A stretch of DNA of 64,000 nucleotides from Thuidium tamariscinum (Eukaryota; Streptophyta; Bryopsida; Hypnales; Thuidiaceae). The translations under genes and the position numbers were made by a program. Shown piece by piece: positions 12,201 to 23,661 of this stretch (positions are counted from its first letter, which is position 1; each line of letters begins with the position of its first letter). The notes under the pieces were generated by a model. That model searched no databases. It was not told the origin of the DNA and saw nothing but the letters and a program-made list of their open reading frames with translations. The stretch lies in NCBI GenBank assembly GCA_947034885.2, contig OX344751.2, positions 12,958,001 to 13,022,000 on the forward strand, written 5' to 3'.

Positions 12201-13043
12201 AGTTTGGATAAACAAGAAGTTATTTGAACGAATCATAGCTCTAAAGCACTCTGATCATGTTCCAACATTTGGGCTTTGGAGAGCTGCTTTGAGATTAATT
12301 GACCACTAAACACTTCAGTAGAAATAGGGTTCTCTACTGCCACTAATAATGATCTGCAAACTCCACCTCAAGAAATTCGTACAGAGATTTGGTGATCTGT
12401 TCCTTGCAAAACACTAATCTCCCCCAAATCACACTCCATTTGGTTAAAATGCTGAAGGAGGAAAGAGTATCCACTATCTTAAACTAGTATAATTATCCAT
12501 TTGCAGAGAGTAACCTCGCTATTGATCATACCTGGATCGAACTTTCCAGCTGCCGATTGACAAACGCCCGGCACTTGGTGTTTTCAGAAGTGTAAACATA
12601 CCCAGGTCGAGCATGAATAAATATATTAAAATCGCCTTGTCGAGCTTCCTGAGATCATTTCCAAGCGCCACCAAATCTTAATTAGAATTCGAAGAATCCA
12701 TCCACTGTAATTCTTAACCCTCAAAAAATTAGATACCTTACAAATCATCCTTCCAAGCCATAATTTCTAAAGAAAGTTTAGCTATCCCAGTGGAAAGGCA
12801 TGCTGGACCCCAAGTACGTACCTCAAAGAAATGCTCCCAGAGAATGTCCAGAGGCATTACATGGCGAGCCAGAAATAAAAATGCCAGCTTCGGTTTCAAA
12901 GGGTCTCTACTTTGCAAGGAACCGGCTTTTTCACGATCCGCTTGAAGCTTCACTAAAGCAACCATCACCAGCGCTAAACCTAATAACGAGTATCCCCCGG
13001 ATCTCCATCTCCACCGCGAGAAACCAAAAGATTTCTTCTTCAT
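9254..13043 (-). CDS. GT14 (Branch/DUF266) glycosyltransferase, 10 exons, 362 aa
   Basis: Probable type II Golgi membrane glycosyltransferase of the core-2/I-branching (GT14, Pfam Branch) family; the sugar donor and acceptor are unknown. Exons, all with GT/AG borders and matching phases: 13043-12822, 12648-12532, 12040-11940, 11703-11632, 11496-11415, 11079-10999, 10669-10628, 10444-10379, 10097-9951, 9412-9254. Residues about 17-31 form the signal anchor; then come KPKLAFLFLAR (50-60), FNIFIHARPGYV, WGDSSMIQAERHL, SDSCIPLYNF, KSFVDSF, IPPDKWRKGSQW, CIPDEHY (249-255; E253 corresponds to the family's catalytic base), GWHPVTY, and C-terminal TEWC...PCFLFARKF. The length fits plant members (about 380-420), slightly short. 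I chose the start at 13043 because it places the anchor at the N terminus; an in-frame ATG at 13133 would add 30 residues. Confidence 0.93.
9640..9709 (-). repeat. Repeat fragment in last GT14 intron
   Basis: Read on the minus strand, this stretch starts AGGTAGAACCTCCC after TA (9710-9711) and resembles the left part of the element at 3324-3745, including a shared TTCCAACCAAGG motif. The other terminus is not found, so it is a partial insertion lying between GT14 exons 9 and 10. Confidence 0.55.
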
Positions 13044-13099
13044 GGCTTCCCTGCCCACAGAGTCACGCTCACAATTTAATTCACCCTCTCCAACATGAA

Positions 13100-13630
13100 A
13101 AATCTCAGGGACTAAACATGAGCAAATCCACAATTAGGTTTGCAGCCCAGAACTGGGAATTTCCCCAACTGACTTCAGTTTCTACGTACCACAAAAGCTC
13201 AGCAGCGAATCCCACCCCCAATACGAACATCCAACTAAAATCAACCGCATAAATTCTACGATTCTTTCTAAGAAATCTCAATGGCAGTTAAATCCCGGAA
13301 GAACCTCGGAAGGTCGTCACTGTGAAGCGTTAAGCTTCAACAACACATGAGACTCTCTACTTCCAAGTCTCAAGAACAAAACATGAGCAAAGTCACAACT
13401 AGGTTTGTATCCAAGAACTGAGAATTTCCCAACCTGGCTTCCGTTTGAACAACAAGAAAGTAAGCAAAACCCACCCCAAAACATTCAGTAAAAATCAACG
13501 AAACTTCCACAATTCTTTCCCAGAATCGCAATGTCAGTTGGATCCCAGAACGACCGAGACAGATCCCCGAAGAACCTCGAAAGATCATCACTGTAAAAAG
13601 TTGTTCTTCAACACATGCGAATCTCAGTCT
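13100..13630. repeat. Diverged tandem duplication in GT14 5' leader
   Basis: Copy 1 (about 13100-13364) and copy 2 (about 13365-13630) are direct repeats offset by 265 bp. Shared landmarks are AAACATGAGCAAA, AGGTTTG...AGAACTG.GAATTTCC, CAATG.CAGTT.ATCCC and GAAGAACCTCG.AAG.TC.TCACTG. Identity is roughly 70-75% by eye. The repeat lies just upstream of the chosen GT14 start codon, within its 5' UTR or proximal promoter. Confidence 0.8.
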
Positions 13631-14300
13631 ACTTTACAAGTTAGTCTAGTGGAATACTCTGTAGCGACTGCGCTCGCTCCGGACAATACACTCCAAGTGC
13701 CCAGCTCTCATCAGTAGTTTTGTTACACCGGCCAAGTTAGCATCCTCATCACGGAGAATCTGTAATTCTACTCCAAGTTCGCGAAGAAATCCTCGCTTGC
13801 TGATTTCCAAGATCACAGATTCCAAAGATTCAAACTGTCACGATAAATCTCCTCGCGAAAGCGCACCCGGCCCGAATCCGCGAACCCAAGGTTCCCGAAT
13901 GCCTGAAACTGCTCGTGCGAATCAATCCCCTCTTTCGGGAGTCCAGAAAAGAGAAATTCCGCAGCGCAACTGCGCAACTAAGTAACTGGCACGAATCTAG
14001 ACGTGCGACGCCATGAGGCAACGCAAAGTTTGTCTAGATTTCGGGATCTCACCTGATGTCAGTGGCTCTGGGACTACTGTCGGACTGGAGATGGCAGAAC
14101 TGAATCTGCAGATGAGGAAAAAAAAAAGGAAAAGAATTGGAGGGAGGGGGCTTGAGAAAAGAGTGGACTCAGTGGAGACTGAACGGGCGGTGACGAAAGC
14201 TGTTGGGGATGTTCAGCGCGCGCCATCGCCGATGCGGGGCGAACGCGGAGAAGGTCGCTCGGGTGGGACCTGAAACCCCGCGCGAGGCTTTAGAGTAGGA
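13631..14300 (-). promoter_or_regulatory. GC- and CpG-richer promoter region of GT14
   Basis: The stretch is much GC-richer than the window average, with CpG-rich patches at 13850-14000 and 14210-14285. It lies upstream of the GT14 gene and its leader duplication. I see no convincing TATA box on the minus strand, so transcription start sites may be dispersed. Frames here do not look coding. Confidence 0.5.
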
Positions 14301-16856
14301 AAATGTACGCTCTCGGAAGATTTAAGGAATGTGCCCACTGGGTTCAGATTAAAGAATGGAAGGGGGGATGTGCGTGTTGGGGTGATTGTGGAGATAGAAT
14401 CTACGGTTGGGCTGTAAATTTAGTGGACGTCGTGGCACGGATTTGCCATTTAGTAATATTCAGGTTGATTCCATTCGTAGGGAGTGCATTCCGGAGGTGT
14501 GAGCTGGGGACGTGGAGTAAGTTCACGAATACCGGGATTGGACACGTGGCGGAAGGAGGCGAAACCTCCAGAAGAGCTGCTTTGGCGTACATCTTGTCTT
14601 CAAGGAAAAGAAGTCCATACTGTAAAGCGACCTCGTTCATAAAGCGACCTGGTTTCAAGAGCGGGCTCTACCGTGGAAGTACATATTGCTTTTTCTAATG
14701 TACCAATTGCATTTGTCAATGTACTAGTGGTGAAAGGGAGAGCACTGGGGTTGACATAATAAATGAAGGGTTGGTTCACCTAAGTTCTTCATTGGTTGAC
14801 TTCGACAAGTCAACACAAAAAACTATGCAAGAAAACTTGTAAGACAACATTCGGGAAGTTTTTTGAGTTTTATCGACTATTTTTCTTTAATTCCCAAATT
14901 GAACCAATTTTTCAAGTACAATGTCAGGTTATTTTTACTATATTATATGTAAAATAAATTTTTTAAAGATTTTTTTACTGGTTTTTGGCCGATGTTATTG
15001 AATCACAATCGGGTTTTTTCCCAATTTGATTGGCTGACTTTGAACTAGCCAGTTTGTAGAGTGTTTTTTACCATTGAAATACATATTGCTTTCTTAAACG
15101 TATTCATTGCATTTGCCAATGTATAGGTAGGTAGAGAGAAAAAAAATATTAAAAATCTTAGGATTGATCTAAATGAAGAGTTTTTCACTTAAATTTCAAA
15201 AAGTCAACATGAACAATTACATTTGTAAATTTATAATAAACCATTCTTAAACTCCAAGATAGCATGCCTTTGCTTCACTATAGAATATCTTGAAAGGAAG
15301 GTTACCATACATTGTGAAGCAATGAAAATAAGTATTTTCTACTATAGCACAACTAAATGACATTACATAGAAGCAATCCCAACCTCGTTAGTTAAGAATG
15401 TTATGAAAAGGGTGGAACTTTTTAGAAAGGTCGATGAAGATTTTGAACTTTTTTGGCAAAATCAATGATGACATAAAAAGAATTTAAAAATGAAATCTTT
15501 AGTTTTTTTTCAAATTATCCTTTTCTTTCCATCACTATATAAACTTATTTAGAGCCATGCACAATAATCATGAGACTCCAAATGATGACATTAATCCCAT
15601 TGTTAAAGAATAGATAAAAATCATTTTTTCAACATTCTTCGATGTATGTCATCTATTTCTTGTAGCTTCTACAATAAGCTTTCAAAAACATTTATAATCC
15701 ATCCAATGGATAGTCACTCTTTTCGGGATTTGAGCCATATGTGATTCCAATTTCAAAACTTTTATTTATTTACAAAAAAGTTCAAAAATGAAATGAAGTG
15801 GGTTTGATGCCAATTTCATTTATCTTTCTAAAAAATTTACTAAAAGATATTTCAAAAAGTCCAATTGCTTCAAAATTGTAAATCAACTAGTAAATGGTTA
15901 CTTCATGAAGTTCTTAATTTAAAGGACAAGTACCAAAAAGCAACACTTATATTAGTTTTGTGATCTCTAATGGTCAAGTTCTACTTTATTTTTAATGAAT
16001 TTGTAATTTAACCTAGAAATTTCAAGAGAAATACTCCCCCTCTCCAAGTTGTTTAAGCAACTATTATGGCTATTAAAGCAAAAAAACATTTGTATTTTTT
16101 GTGTCATAGATTGCAAGCCAATTGAGTTTGAATACATAACTTCTTTGAGTCTATTCAAAATGCCATGAAATGTTACCAAGGTTGTATAAGGAGAATATAG
16201 TTCTATCATGTTTTGGAGATAATTTTCATAAATAGAATGACAATACAATGGTACTTTAGAAGTTCTATCACACTTAACATTTTAAGGTTTTTGATGTTTT
16301 TGACTACCCTACTTTAGAAGTTACTACTTGAAACTTTTATACGATTCATCTCATGACTCTTTTGCCCTTTCTTGTAGAAAAGTTTCAAATAATTGTTTTG
16401 CAAATACTTTAGGCTTGTCCCAAGGCTTGTCCTTGATGAGGTCTACAAATTGAGGATTATAATGGTTAATGAATGACTACAAATTCAACTTTTCTTAGTC
16501 TCATGCCTTCCTAAGGATTTCACAACCATTATTGAAATACGACATTTTTACACAATTACAACCTTGCACTATAGTAGTATTGGAGCACAATCCTAACTGA
16601 TACTTCTAAATACTCATATGAGTCTAATAGAAACACTTTGGAAAAAAGAAGATTGAAAAGTGAATTTCATTTTTCACATGGACTAATGGAGAAGAGATAC
16701 ATGCTTAAGCTACAAAAATCAAGGAAGAATTTGATAGTCTAGATTTTTAGATTCAACCAAGATATAATAGTCAAATTTTATAATAGTATTGATAGTACCA
16801 TTTAAAAAAAATGAAAAATGAAAGAAATAGTACAAGTGTTTAATAGAAATGACCCA
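14301..16856. other. Intergenic; GC-moderate to 14700, then AT-rich
   Basis: The first 400 bp are GC-moderate and contain long open frames on both strands, neither with a recognisable domain. From 14700 on it is AT-rich with no gene. Short near-repeats occur at about 14680-14720 and 15076-15125 (TACATATTGCTTT followed by a TGCATTTG.CAATGTA motif). Confidence 0.5.
14543..14548. promoter_or_regulatory. G-box / ABRE-like CACGTG
   Basis: ACACGTGGCGG contains the CACGTG core plus the GGC extension typical of ABRE/G-box sites bound by plant bZIP factors. It lies 1.5 kb upstream of the GT14 start codon, so a role there is only possible. Confidence 0.3.
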
Positions 16857-16860
16857 TTAG

Positions 16861-17787
16861 CCCCTAAAGTTCTTTGACTACATTTTCACCAAAAATGCTC
16901 CAAAATTGCCGTGGCTATTACAGGTACCAAATTTTTGAAATTTTTTTTTGACATATGTAACCATATGATCTTGGAGTAAGATGGTTTGAAAAGATGGAGA
17001 AAATTTTAGATATTTCTATTGTATAGATTATAAGATATTAGCATTTGAATTGACAAAAATCCTTTTTTGGCCTTACAAAAAAACAAGTAACTGCACTTTA
17101 CAAGCTCACATTTATATGAAAAATTGTCCAAAATGGTGGTGCTTCATTGAATTCATTCTTCAATTTGAGTTGGATAAGGTCTTGAAAATTTTTAGATAAT
17201 TTGAAATCATATAACATATAAGAAAAAAAAAAGAAATAGAAAGAAATAGAGAATGATTCTAAAAACTAAATTGTTAAGAATTTAGTTATGAAATTGAAAA
17301 ATGCAAATTCCAATGGTTCAAATGTTGTAATAAAGAATCAACACCAAACATTTTATTTCTTTACAAAAATATTGAAAATTGAATCAAATAAAGGATTTCA
17401 AAGTTATTTTAGAATAAATAATCTATAAATACCTACAAACTAAAATTATTCATAATTTTTTATTCATTTATCAAAGTGAAATGATTAAAAGATTTCCACA
17501 TATATATATAAATCTAAAATACTAATTTCAAATTTTTGTTTCTAAAAAAAGTAATTTTCCAAGAAAAGCTTAGACTAGGTTGTTTGAGTTGAGAAAGAAA
17601 CAACATATCATACAAATGAATAACTTTTTAACCATGCTATCAAAAGTTATGAAAATTGTTGGGCCTTGAAGATATTCCTTATCCATACCTTCTATTATAA
17701 TTTGACCCCAAAATATGAAAATTTCTAATTACATGTACTTGCCTAAAGTTTCTATGTTGCCAAAAAATGTACTTTAATCCTTTAGGG
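16861..17787 (-). mobile_element. Family A element, copy 2 (927 bp)
   Basis: The left end CCCCTAAAG and right end CTTTAGGG are inverted repeats, with TTAG immediately outside both (16857-16860, 17788-17791). The interior aligns, in reverse orientation, along its length with 49099-50043, including TTTTGGAGCATTTTTGGTGA and TTGGGCCTTGAAG-like segments. No coding frame. Non-autonomous. Confidence 0.8.
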
Positions 17788-17791
17788 TTAG

Positions 17792-18716
17792 TCAAGGCTC
17801 AAATGTACATGATGAAGAATGACAAATAATGTTGTCTAGTACAATTACTTTAATAGATGGATTGCATTGACATCAATGACATTAATAGTTGTGACGGTTT
17901 ATTTGAATTCAATGGTACTACATTTTATTGAAAGTGAATATGAAAACAAAAGGGATTTAAAAAAACATGTAATGATCCTTTGTTTGGATTTGTATAACCT
18001 TAATGAACCCTTAAACTGTAATTGCCCAGTTGAACATATATGGTCAATTTGAAATTTCAAGCCCATTTTTGTGCAAGCAGTTAAATTCCTTTGACTGTTT
18101 AAAAAAGAATTTAGGCAATTTTAAGGTTTAACAATTGAAAACTCTCATTTTTCACTAAAAAAAGTACATATTTCATTATTGATAGGTCTTCAAAGGCATA
18201 CATGTACCATAAGTGAAGAGTAGAGCTTGCCAATTTTACTTCATTTCCTAGCTCTATACAAAGTTTAGCAATTTCACTTGATTTGAGATCTAAGAAATTG
18301 TACATATCCATTTGCTTTGAGAATGGTCCCAATGGAAAGAATAAATTGTTTTTATGATATTCATCATTGAAAATTTTAATATGCAACTATTGATTTGGAC
18401 CTATTTGCAATTTCTACTTATAAAAAATAATTGTGTTTTGACAATTACAAGGTGGATTGTGTAATGACTTTTATAGCTTTTCATGTGAAATCAAATTTTT
18501 TTAGAAGTGCATTTTAGTGTGCTAACACTCTATGTAGTTGTTCATGTCACCTCCAATTTCAAAAGAAATTAATATGCAAACTTAGAAAACATTGTGGGAA
18601 AAGGTAGCATACTAAACATAAAAAATGTACTCTTCATTTGTTATAATCTCACAACTCCTATGCAATTTTATGCTCAAAATTTGTATCTATACTAATAAAC
18701 AAGCTTGTTAAAAATC
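17792..18716. other. AT-rich intergenic DNA
   Basis: No gene or bounded repeat was recognised in this stretch. Confidence 0.6.
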
Positions 18717-18718
18717 TA

Positions 18719-19287
18719 CTCCCTCTATCCTGAAATAAGTGTCTGAATCTCTTCCCCTTCAAAGATTAACTTTGTTTTGAATCAAAGTGCCAAAATTTTG
18801 GCATTCAAGAATGAATAACCCATGTCTAAAATCTATGCAAATTTTGGAGCTTAGGGAGTGTCATTTAGACACCCAAAATGCAAGTTGAAAGTGAGATTTT
18901 GGACATTTTTTATAATTGTTGCTAGCTCCATCAATTTTATTGATTTACATGGTTTTGGCTACAATGGGATTTTAATAAGATGTTCCCCAATCTAAATATC
19001 CAAAAATTAAAAAATCATCCCACTTTATTATCAACTTTTAATAGCTCCAAAGTAGGCACTAAATAAGTCATTACATTGCTATTTTAGGAAGCATTGAGCA
19101 AAAGTTGTCTCATACTACCACTTAAAACCAAGTTTGTAAGGCCAATGAAATGCACTTACATTATTTCACTTGCTGCTTTAAGGTCATTTAGTCAAACATT
19201 CACTAAATGGTCAAAATCACAAGAAGGATCTTTTTAGTGGGATAGAAAATATACTTGATTTGGATGCTTATTTTGGGATAGAGGGAG
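18719..19287. mobile_element. Stowaway-type MITE (569 bp)
   Basis: It starts CTCCCTCTATCC and ends GGATAGAGGGAG, with TA directly outside each end (18717-18718, 19288-19289). The inverted repeat continues imperfectly through ATAAGTGTCTGAATC. The CTCCCTC start and TA target are the known signature of Stowaway (Tc1/mariner-derived) MITEs. The length is above the usual 150-350 bp. No coding frame. Confidence 0.92.
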
Positions 19288-19612
19288 TACATAGTTAGAT
19301 TTTGGAAAAAATTAATTTACTTCATTAGGGATGTACATAAAGGTCTTCTTCAATAACTGATTACTAAAATTGAATTTCTTTGTCAAATTCTCAAGGGTCT
19401 ATGTTACTTCCAACCACTTACAAGATGATATATGTCACATTTTTTTTCTCGAAATGACTTAATTTTTGCTAAATTTGACCTTTGCATAGGGTATTTGTCA
19501 CCCAATTCTTACTTTAAGAGTTCAAGTGCTCCTTTAATCTTGTTTGGTGTAAGCTATCTCTATGAAAGGCTCCCTATGTCCATGCAAGATGATCATTATG
19601 GATGTCCTAGCC

Positions 19613-19909
19613 TAGGGGAGGACACTTCCCATTTTTTAATAACCTACGTGCGGCGGAATATAGGGTACATTTAAATAATCTTAGGTAAAATTTATAAGAA
19701 ATTTACATATAAAATAGGGGACATTAAAAAGGCAAAGTGTTTTAAAAATAAAATAGGGATGATAATATGGCTGATTTTTCCGCTTTATGGTAAAATAGGG
19801 GCTCTTTTAATGTTGCCAAGTAATGATTACAAGTAATTGATAGCCCCCCTAAAAATACCCCACCGCCGCACGTGGGTCCTCCAAATATACAAGAAGTGTC
19901 CTCCCCGGG
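19613..19909. mobile_element. MITE with 8-9 bp target duplication (MULE or hAT type)
   Basis: Inverted ends share GGGGAGGACACTTC, and a second inverted block lies further in (ACGTGCGGCGG). GTCCTAGCC at 19604-19612 and GTCCTAGCT at 19910-19918 flank the element: an 8-bp perfect or 9-bp near-perfect duplication. That size fits Mutator-like (9) or hAT (8) elements. No coding frame. Confidence 0.85.
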
Positions 19910-19918
19910 GTCCTAGCT

Positions 19919-21054
19919 TTGTTGGTTTGGATGTGAATTAGTGCATCATCAACTTTTGTGAACTGCACTTCCAAAGAGTCATAGCAAATCCACACTTGAT
20001 GGGATAAGAAAATTTTCAATTTGTATTGTTTTTTTTCACTTCAAGGGACACATTAGAAATCATGACACAAGTGGGGTTAGTTATCTTGGTATTAGTAATT
20101 TTGGATTCTCATCTTAGGATATATAAGATAAGCAAGCCCATTGTAGACAAGATGGGAGCAAGCCCATTGTAGACAAAATCACACTAGAAGTCTACATTCC
20201 AAAACATGAATGTGCACCAGTAATATAACTTTGCCTACAATGAACTCACTTACCTTATGTCCAATGGACAATTAACCCATTAAGGACTGTGGTTGATTTT
20301 GAAGGTGGGCAAAACATTTTCTAGCCCCAAGCTAAACATGAAAAAAAATAACAAATTGTGATGCATTTCAAAGATCTAACCATAATAATGAAATTGGCAT
20401 GAATACTTGGGCCTCTACAATAAAAAATTTGGCCATTGAAGGTTCTCTTGTTGAAAGATTTTTGTATTTTCAACCCATATTTCGTCACTTTTTTCAACCT
20501 CTAAAATACATGCTAGCAAAGGTTGTTGTAATTCTTGTTCCAATGCATTCAATTCACCATTCTTTACACCTAGCCCCTTTTTGCTTGTATCCAAATTCAT
20601 TCTAAAACTTTGGCTACTAATGAAAAGGTGTCAATATGAACCAAAAAGCGGTCACTATTAACCCCAAAATGGGTTAATACCAATTACAATGACTGAACAA
20701 TTTACGATACATGACAGCAATAATTGAAGCAATCACAAGAAAAGAGTACACAACCAAAAACATTGACTACAACCATGACTATGACTATGAGCTGAATTGG
20801 TGGGCTAGGATTGTAGATAACCAAGAAGGTCATTCTCAATAACAGCACGCAGGGTGAAAAGGATTCCTTCTAAACCACATCTTCAACTTTCATAGCATCT
20901 TGATTCATATTGAGATGCTTTTGGAAAGCAGAAGTGTAAGTTACCCCACATCAACAATCTTGGCAGAGCTTGTTCATTGACGATGTCAATTGTATAAAAT
21001 TGACAAAAATACATGACTTTCAGTTGGCGCAAAACACAAGTCTCTAAGGTAGAA
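19919..21054. other. AT-rich intergenic DNA
   Basis: A short tandem copy of GCAAGCCCATTGTAGACAA lies near 20131-20180. Otherwise no gene or bounded element was recognised. Confidence 0.6.
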
Positions 21055-21056
21055 GG

Positions 21057-22109
21057 CTCTTAAATGGAGCGGGTTCTAAAATGGTGCCCTACCTTAAATG
21101 TACAATACTTGTACATGTTTCTTTTTCATAACCTTCAGCAGTGTACTAATAGTATACATTCTAGCTAGGGCACCATTTTAAAGCCTTATGCCCTTTCAAC
21201 TTCAAAATTTGATAACTAATTCCACAAAGCTCAAAAAAATATGAAACGACTTGTATTAGATGTCAATTCCACTAATATTTCAAAGAAAATTTATTGAAAA
21301 AAATTTCTAGAAGTTCTACCTCCCTGAAATTCTGTTTCAGCCCTTAGATGGTCCATTATGGGTGATTGCAAGAAAGGGCTGTCCTTTTTGGCGTCACAAT
21401 GGAAGTGACATTTGTGCCATTGGTTATAACTTTTGGGGTATTAATCCAATGTACTTGAAATTTTTATTGAAGATGGCCAACTTGATAGTAAAGAAATTCC
21501 TTATTTTTCAGAAATTTCCAAAATTTATTTTCTAATTAAATTTTAATTTACCTAATTTGTCACACTTTGCAATTTAGGGATTTTTAGTACTGTGGAGTAT
21601 CCAAAATTAATGATGTAGAATTGAAATTTTATGGTACATTTATACACTAAAGATTTATGAGTTGACCAAAAATGTTTAAAAAAAATATTATTTTATGTCC
21701 TCTACATTGATGCAAACAGGGGCCCCTTGCGCATACAATTCTAAACATCAAAAATGGTTTCAAAATAATTCTTTTGGTGAAATCTCATCATCATCAATCC
21801 TTCCCAAATTGGCAATTTTTATTTTATTTTTAAATTTATTTTCCTATTTTTTACAAATTAAAATGTGAAAGTACTCATTTTCATGAGATTTTGCACTTTT
21901 CTAGTTCTCCTAGTTAGAGAATTTTCCTGAACTTTTCCTTCTTAGGGTACCTTCTTCTTAGAGGTATATTCATGAAAATTATTTTTCACATTTTTTAAAA
22001 ATTGTTTTTCTAATTAAATAGTACTCCTGAAAAAATCATGAGTACTATTCAAAACGAGACAAAAAATGGGAGGCCTTTCTTGCAATCACCCTTATAGGAC
22101 CTCTTACCT
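21057..22109. mobile_element. Family E element split by a family D insertion
   Basis: The ends AGGTAGAAGG and CCTCTTACCT abut TA (21055-21056, 22110-22111). Removing the D insert plus one TTAT leaves about 317 bp that matches the family E copies at 36499-36832 and 51506-51831 in reverse orientation, including CAGCCCTTAGATGGTCCAT followed after the insert by AGGACCTC. This shows D inserted after E. Confidence 0.88.
21360..22091. mobile_element. Family D TIR element, copy 2, inside family E (732 bp)
   Basis: The ends GGGTGATTGCAAGAAA and TTTCTTGCAATCACCC are a perfect 16-bp inverted repeat, and TTAT flanks both sides (21356-21359, 22092-22095). The surrounding sequence is a family E element that is continuous once this unit is removed, so the borders and the 4-bp target duplication are certain. 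No long coding frame. Confidence 0.95.
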
Positions 22110-22309
22110 TACCAATTTCAAAGCTTTCTACAATTGAATCAGTCATAATTATGGTGTCTCATTAAATTGCACAATTTAAGTAAATGAATTGTGTCAGGGC
22201 AACATTATAACAAACTCACATTAAGAGTAGATTAAGGGTATACATTCATGTTCTTCTCTTCAAACAAAACACCACAAACTAAGGATTTTTGGATCAGTAA
22301 ACACCATAG

Positions 22310-22656
22310 ACTAAGCACCCATTATTTTCAGTGTATCCATAGTTTGACATTAGAGTTTCCTACAAAGTGTCCCCACTAGTACCTTGAAACTTTAGTTGTG
22401 GTTGGTGGGCTCTGATTATTTTAGATTTTGGTGTGAGAATCCAGGCAAATTTACTAGGAGTGCAGATTTAGGTGCTCTACTAAGTCCTACTTTGAAAATT
22501 CACAGAAATTAGATGCCTTGTCCAAAAATTCTAATTTTCTTTTTGAAAATTCATGATTTTCAGTTGCCAATACTACAAAAATATTCTTTATAGGAAAAGG
22601 TGCCTCCAACTATGCTGAAACTGCTAACTTTGGCTGTAATGGATGCTTCTACCTTA
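22310..22656 (+). mobile_element. Diverged family C element
   Basis: The 3' half aligns with family C (TTCACAGAAATTA..., TTCATGATTTTCA, GCCTCCAACTATGCTGAA), ending GCTTCTACCT before TA. The 5' end is less clear, near AAGCACCCATT. It is older than the copies at 8254, 29861 and 47610. Confidence 0.6.
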
Positions 22657-22671
22657 TAGTGAAATTCTGTA

Positions 22672-23212
22672 GGGGAGGAGGCTCAGTAATGAACCATCTA
22701 AGGGAAGAAGGCTCTGTGTGTGGAGAAGGGTGGGAGTTCAGAGTTTGGGAAAATATGGTAGGGAAGGAGAGATTGAAGAGGATTCAGAGCAAATTTTCAG
22801 CATATTTTTTTTAGTCACCCATTTTTTTAAAAGCTTAATCAAAGTGGAAGTGCCTTAGGTTGCTATTAATGTTCCTAGGCAGAGTAGTAATGAAAGCCAA
22901 AATAATTGTAAACAGTGCAAGTGAGGTTCTTAAAATTGTGCGCTACTAATGCTTACTTTATTCACTGCCCATTTTCACAAGCAAAGTACTACATTTCATT
23001 TACTGCACTTCCATCCCCTTCTGGTAATTCAGAATTCCTACTTTTATTGGAAACCACTCATTCTAATTAGTGAATGCACATGCAATGTATCCATAAATTG
23101 CCCAAGCCTCTTGCAATTAAAAATTGCACTCTCTGGAGTTCATCTTCTGCATGATTTCAGAAAGTTTTGTACGGGCAATTTGAAAAGCCTGAGTGGTTTT
23201 TGAACCTCCTCC
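22672..23212. mobile_element. Family E-like element, long variant (541 bp)
   Basis: It starts GGGGAGGAGGCTC and ends GAACCTCCTCC, flanked by TA (22670-22671, 23213-23214). Near the left end it keeps AACCATCTAAGGG, seen in other family E copies, and near the right end GCCTGAGTGGTTTT. The middle is longer than in other E copies and has no recognised gene. Confidence 0.7.
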
Positions 23213-23214
23213 TA

Positions 23215-23657
23215 TAGCTAGTCATCCAAACAAGGTTTTAAGATTTTGTTTATCTTAAGCACAATAGAAAACTTTCTTCAATGGAGCGATGAAGCTATTT
23301 ATGTCTGTGGGCATAAATGAACCATCCAAAATATGAGTGAAAAAACATTTATTGAACTAAAACAGTGTTTACTGATCCAAAAATGTGATAACTGAATATT
23401 CAGCAATTCCATCCCCTGTAAAAGGGGAATCTCATACAGTACCGAATATTGCATTAACTTGAATCTCTTTTTGTTCCTTCTGAGAAAACTATGGTTCAAC
23501 AAAACCCTGAACCCAACTACCTGAAAGTGTAACGTTAACATGTTCTTTTAAGATCAAGTTGCACATTTGCACATAAATCAATCATTCCATGCTTGCCTCA
23601 CTACATCGACATCAAGCTCCACACTTGTAAAGTCCATTTCTTCAACCCTAAAGGGAC
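23215..23657. other. AT-rich intergenic DNA
   Basis: No gene or bounded repeat was recognised in this stretch. Confidence 0.55.
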
Positions 23658-23661
23658 ATTA

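Noticed and set aside
12800-13252. 150-codon plus-strand frame
   Set aside because: It is antisense to GT14 exon 1 and its leader; the minus strand has clear family homology and splice sites.
14303-14698. 131-codon plus-strand frame upstream of GT14, and an 85-codon frame opposite
   Set aside because: No domain, odd composition (many Trp, Cys), and open frames on both strands of a GC-moderate promoter region are expected by chance.
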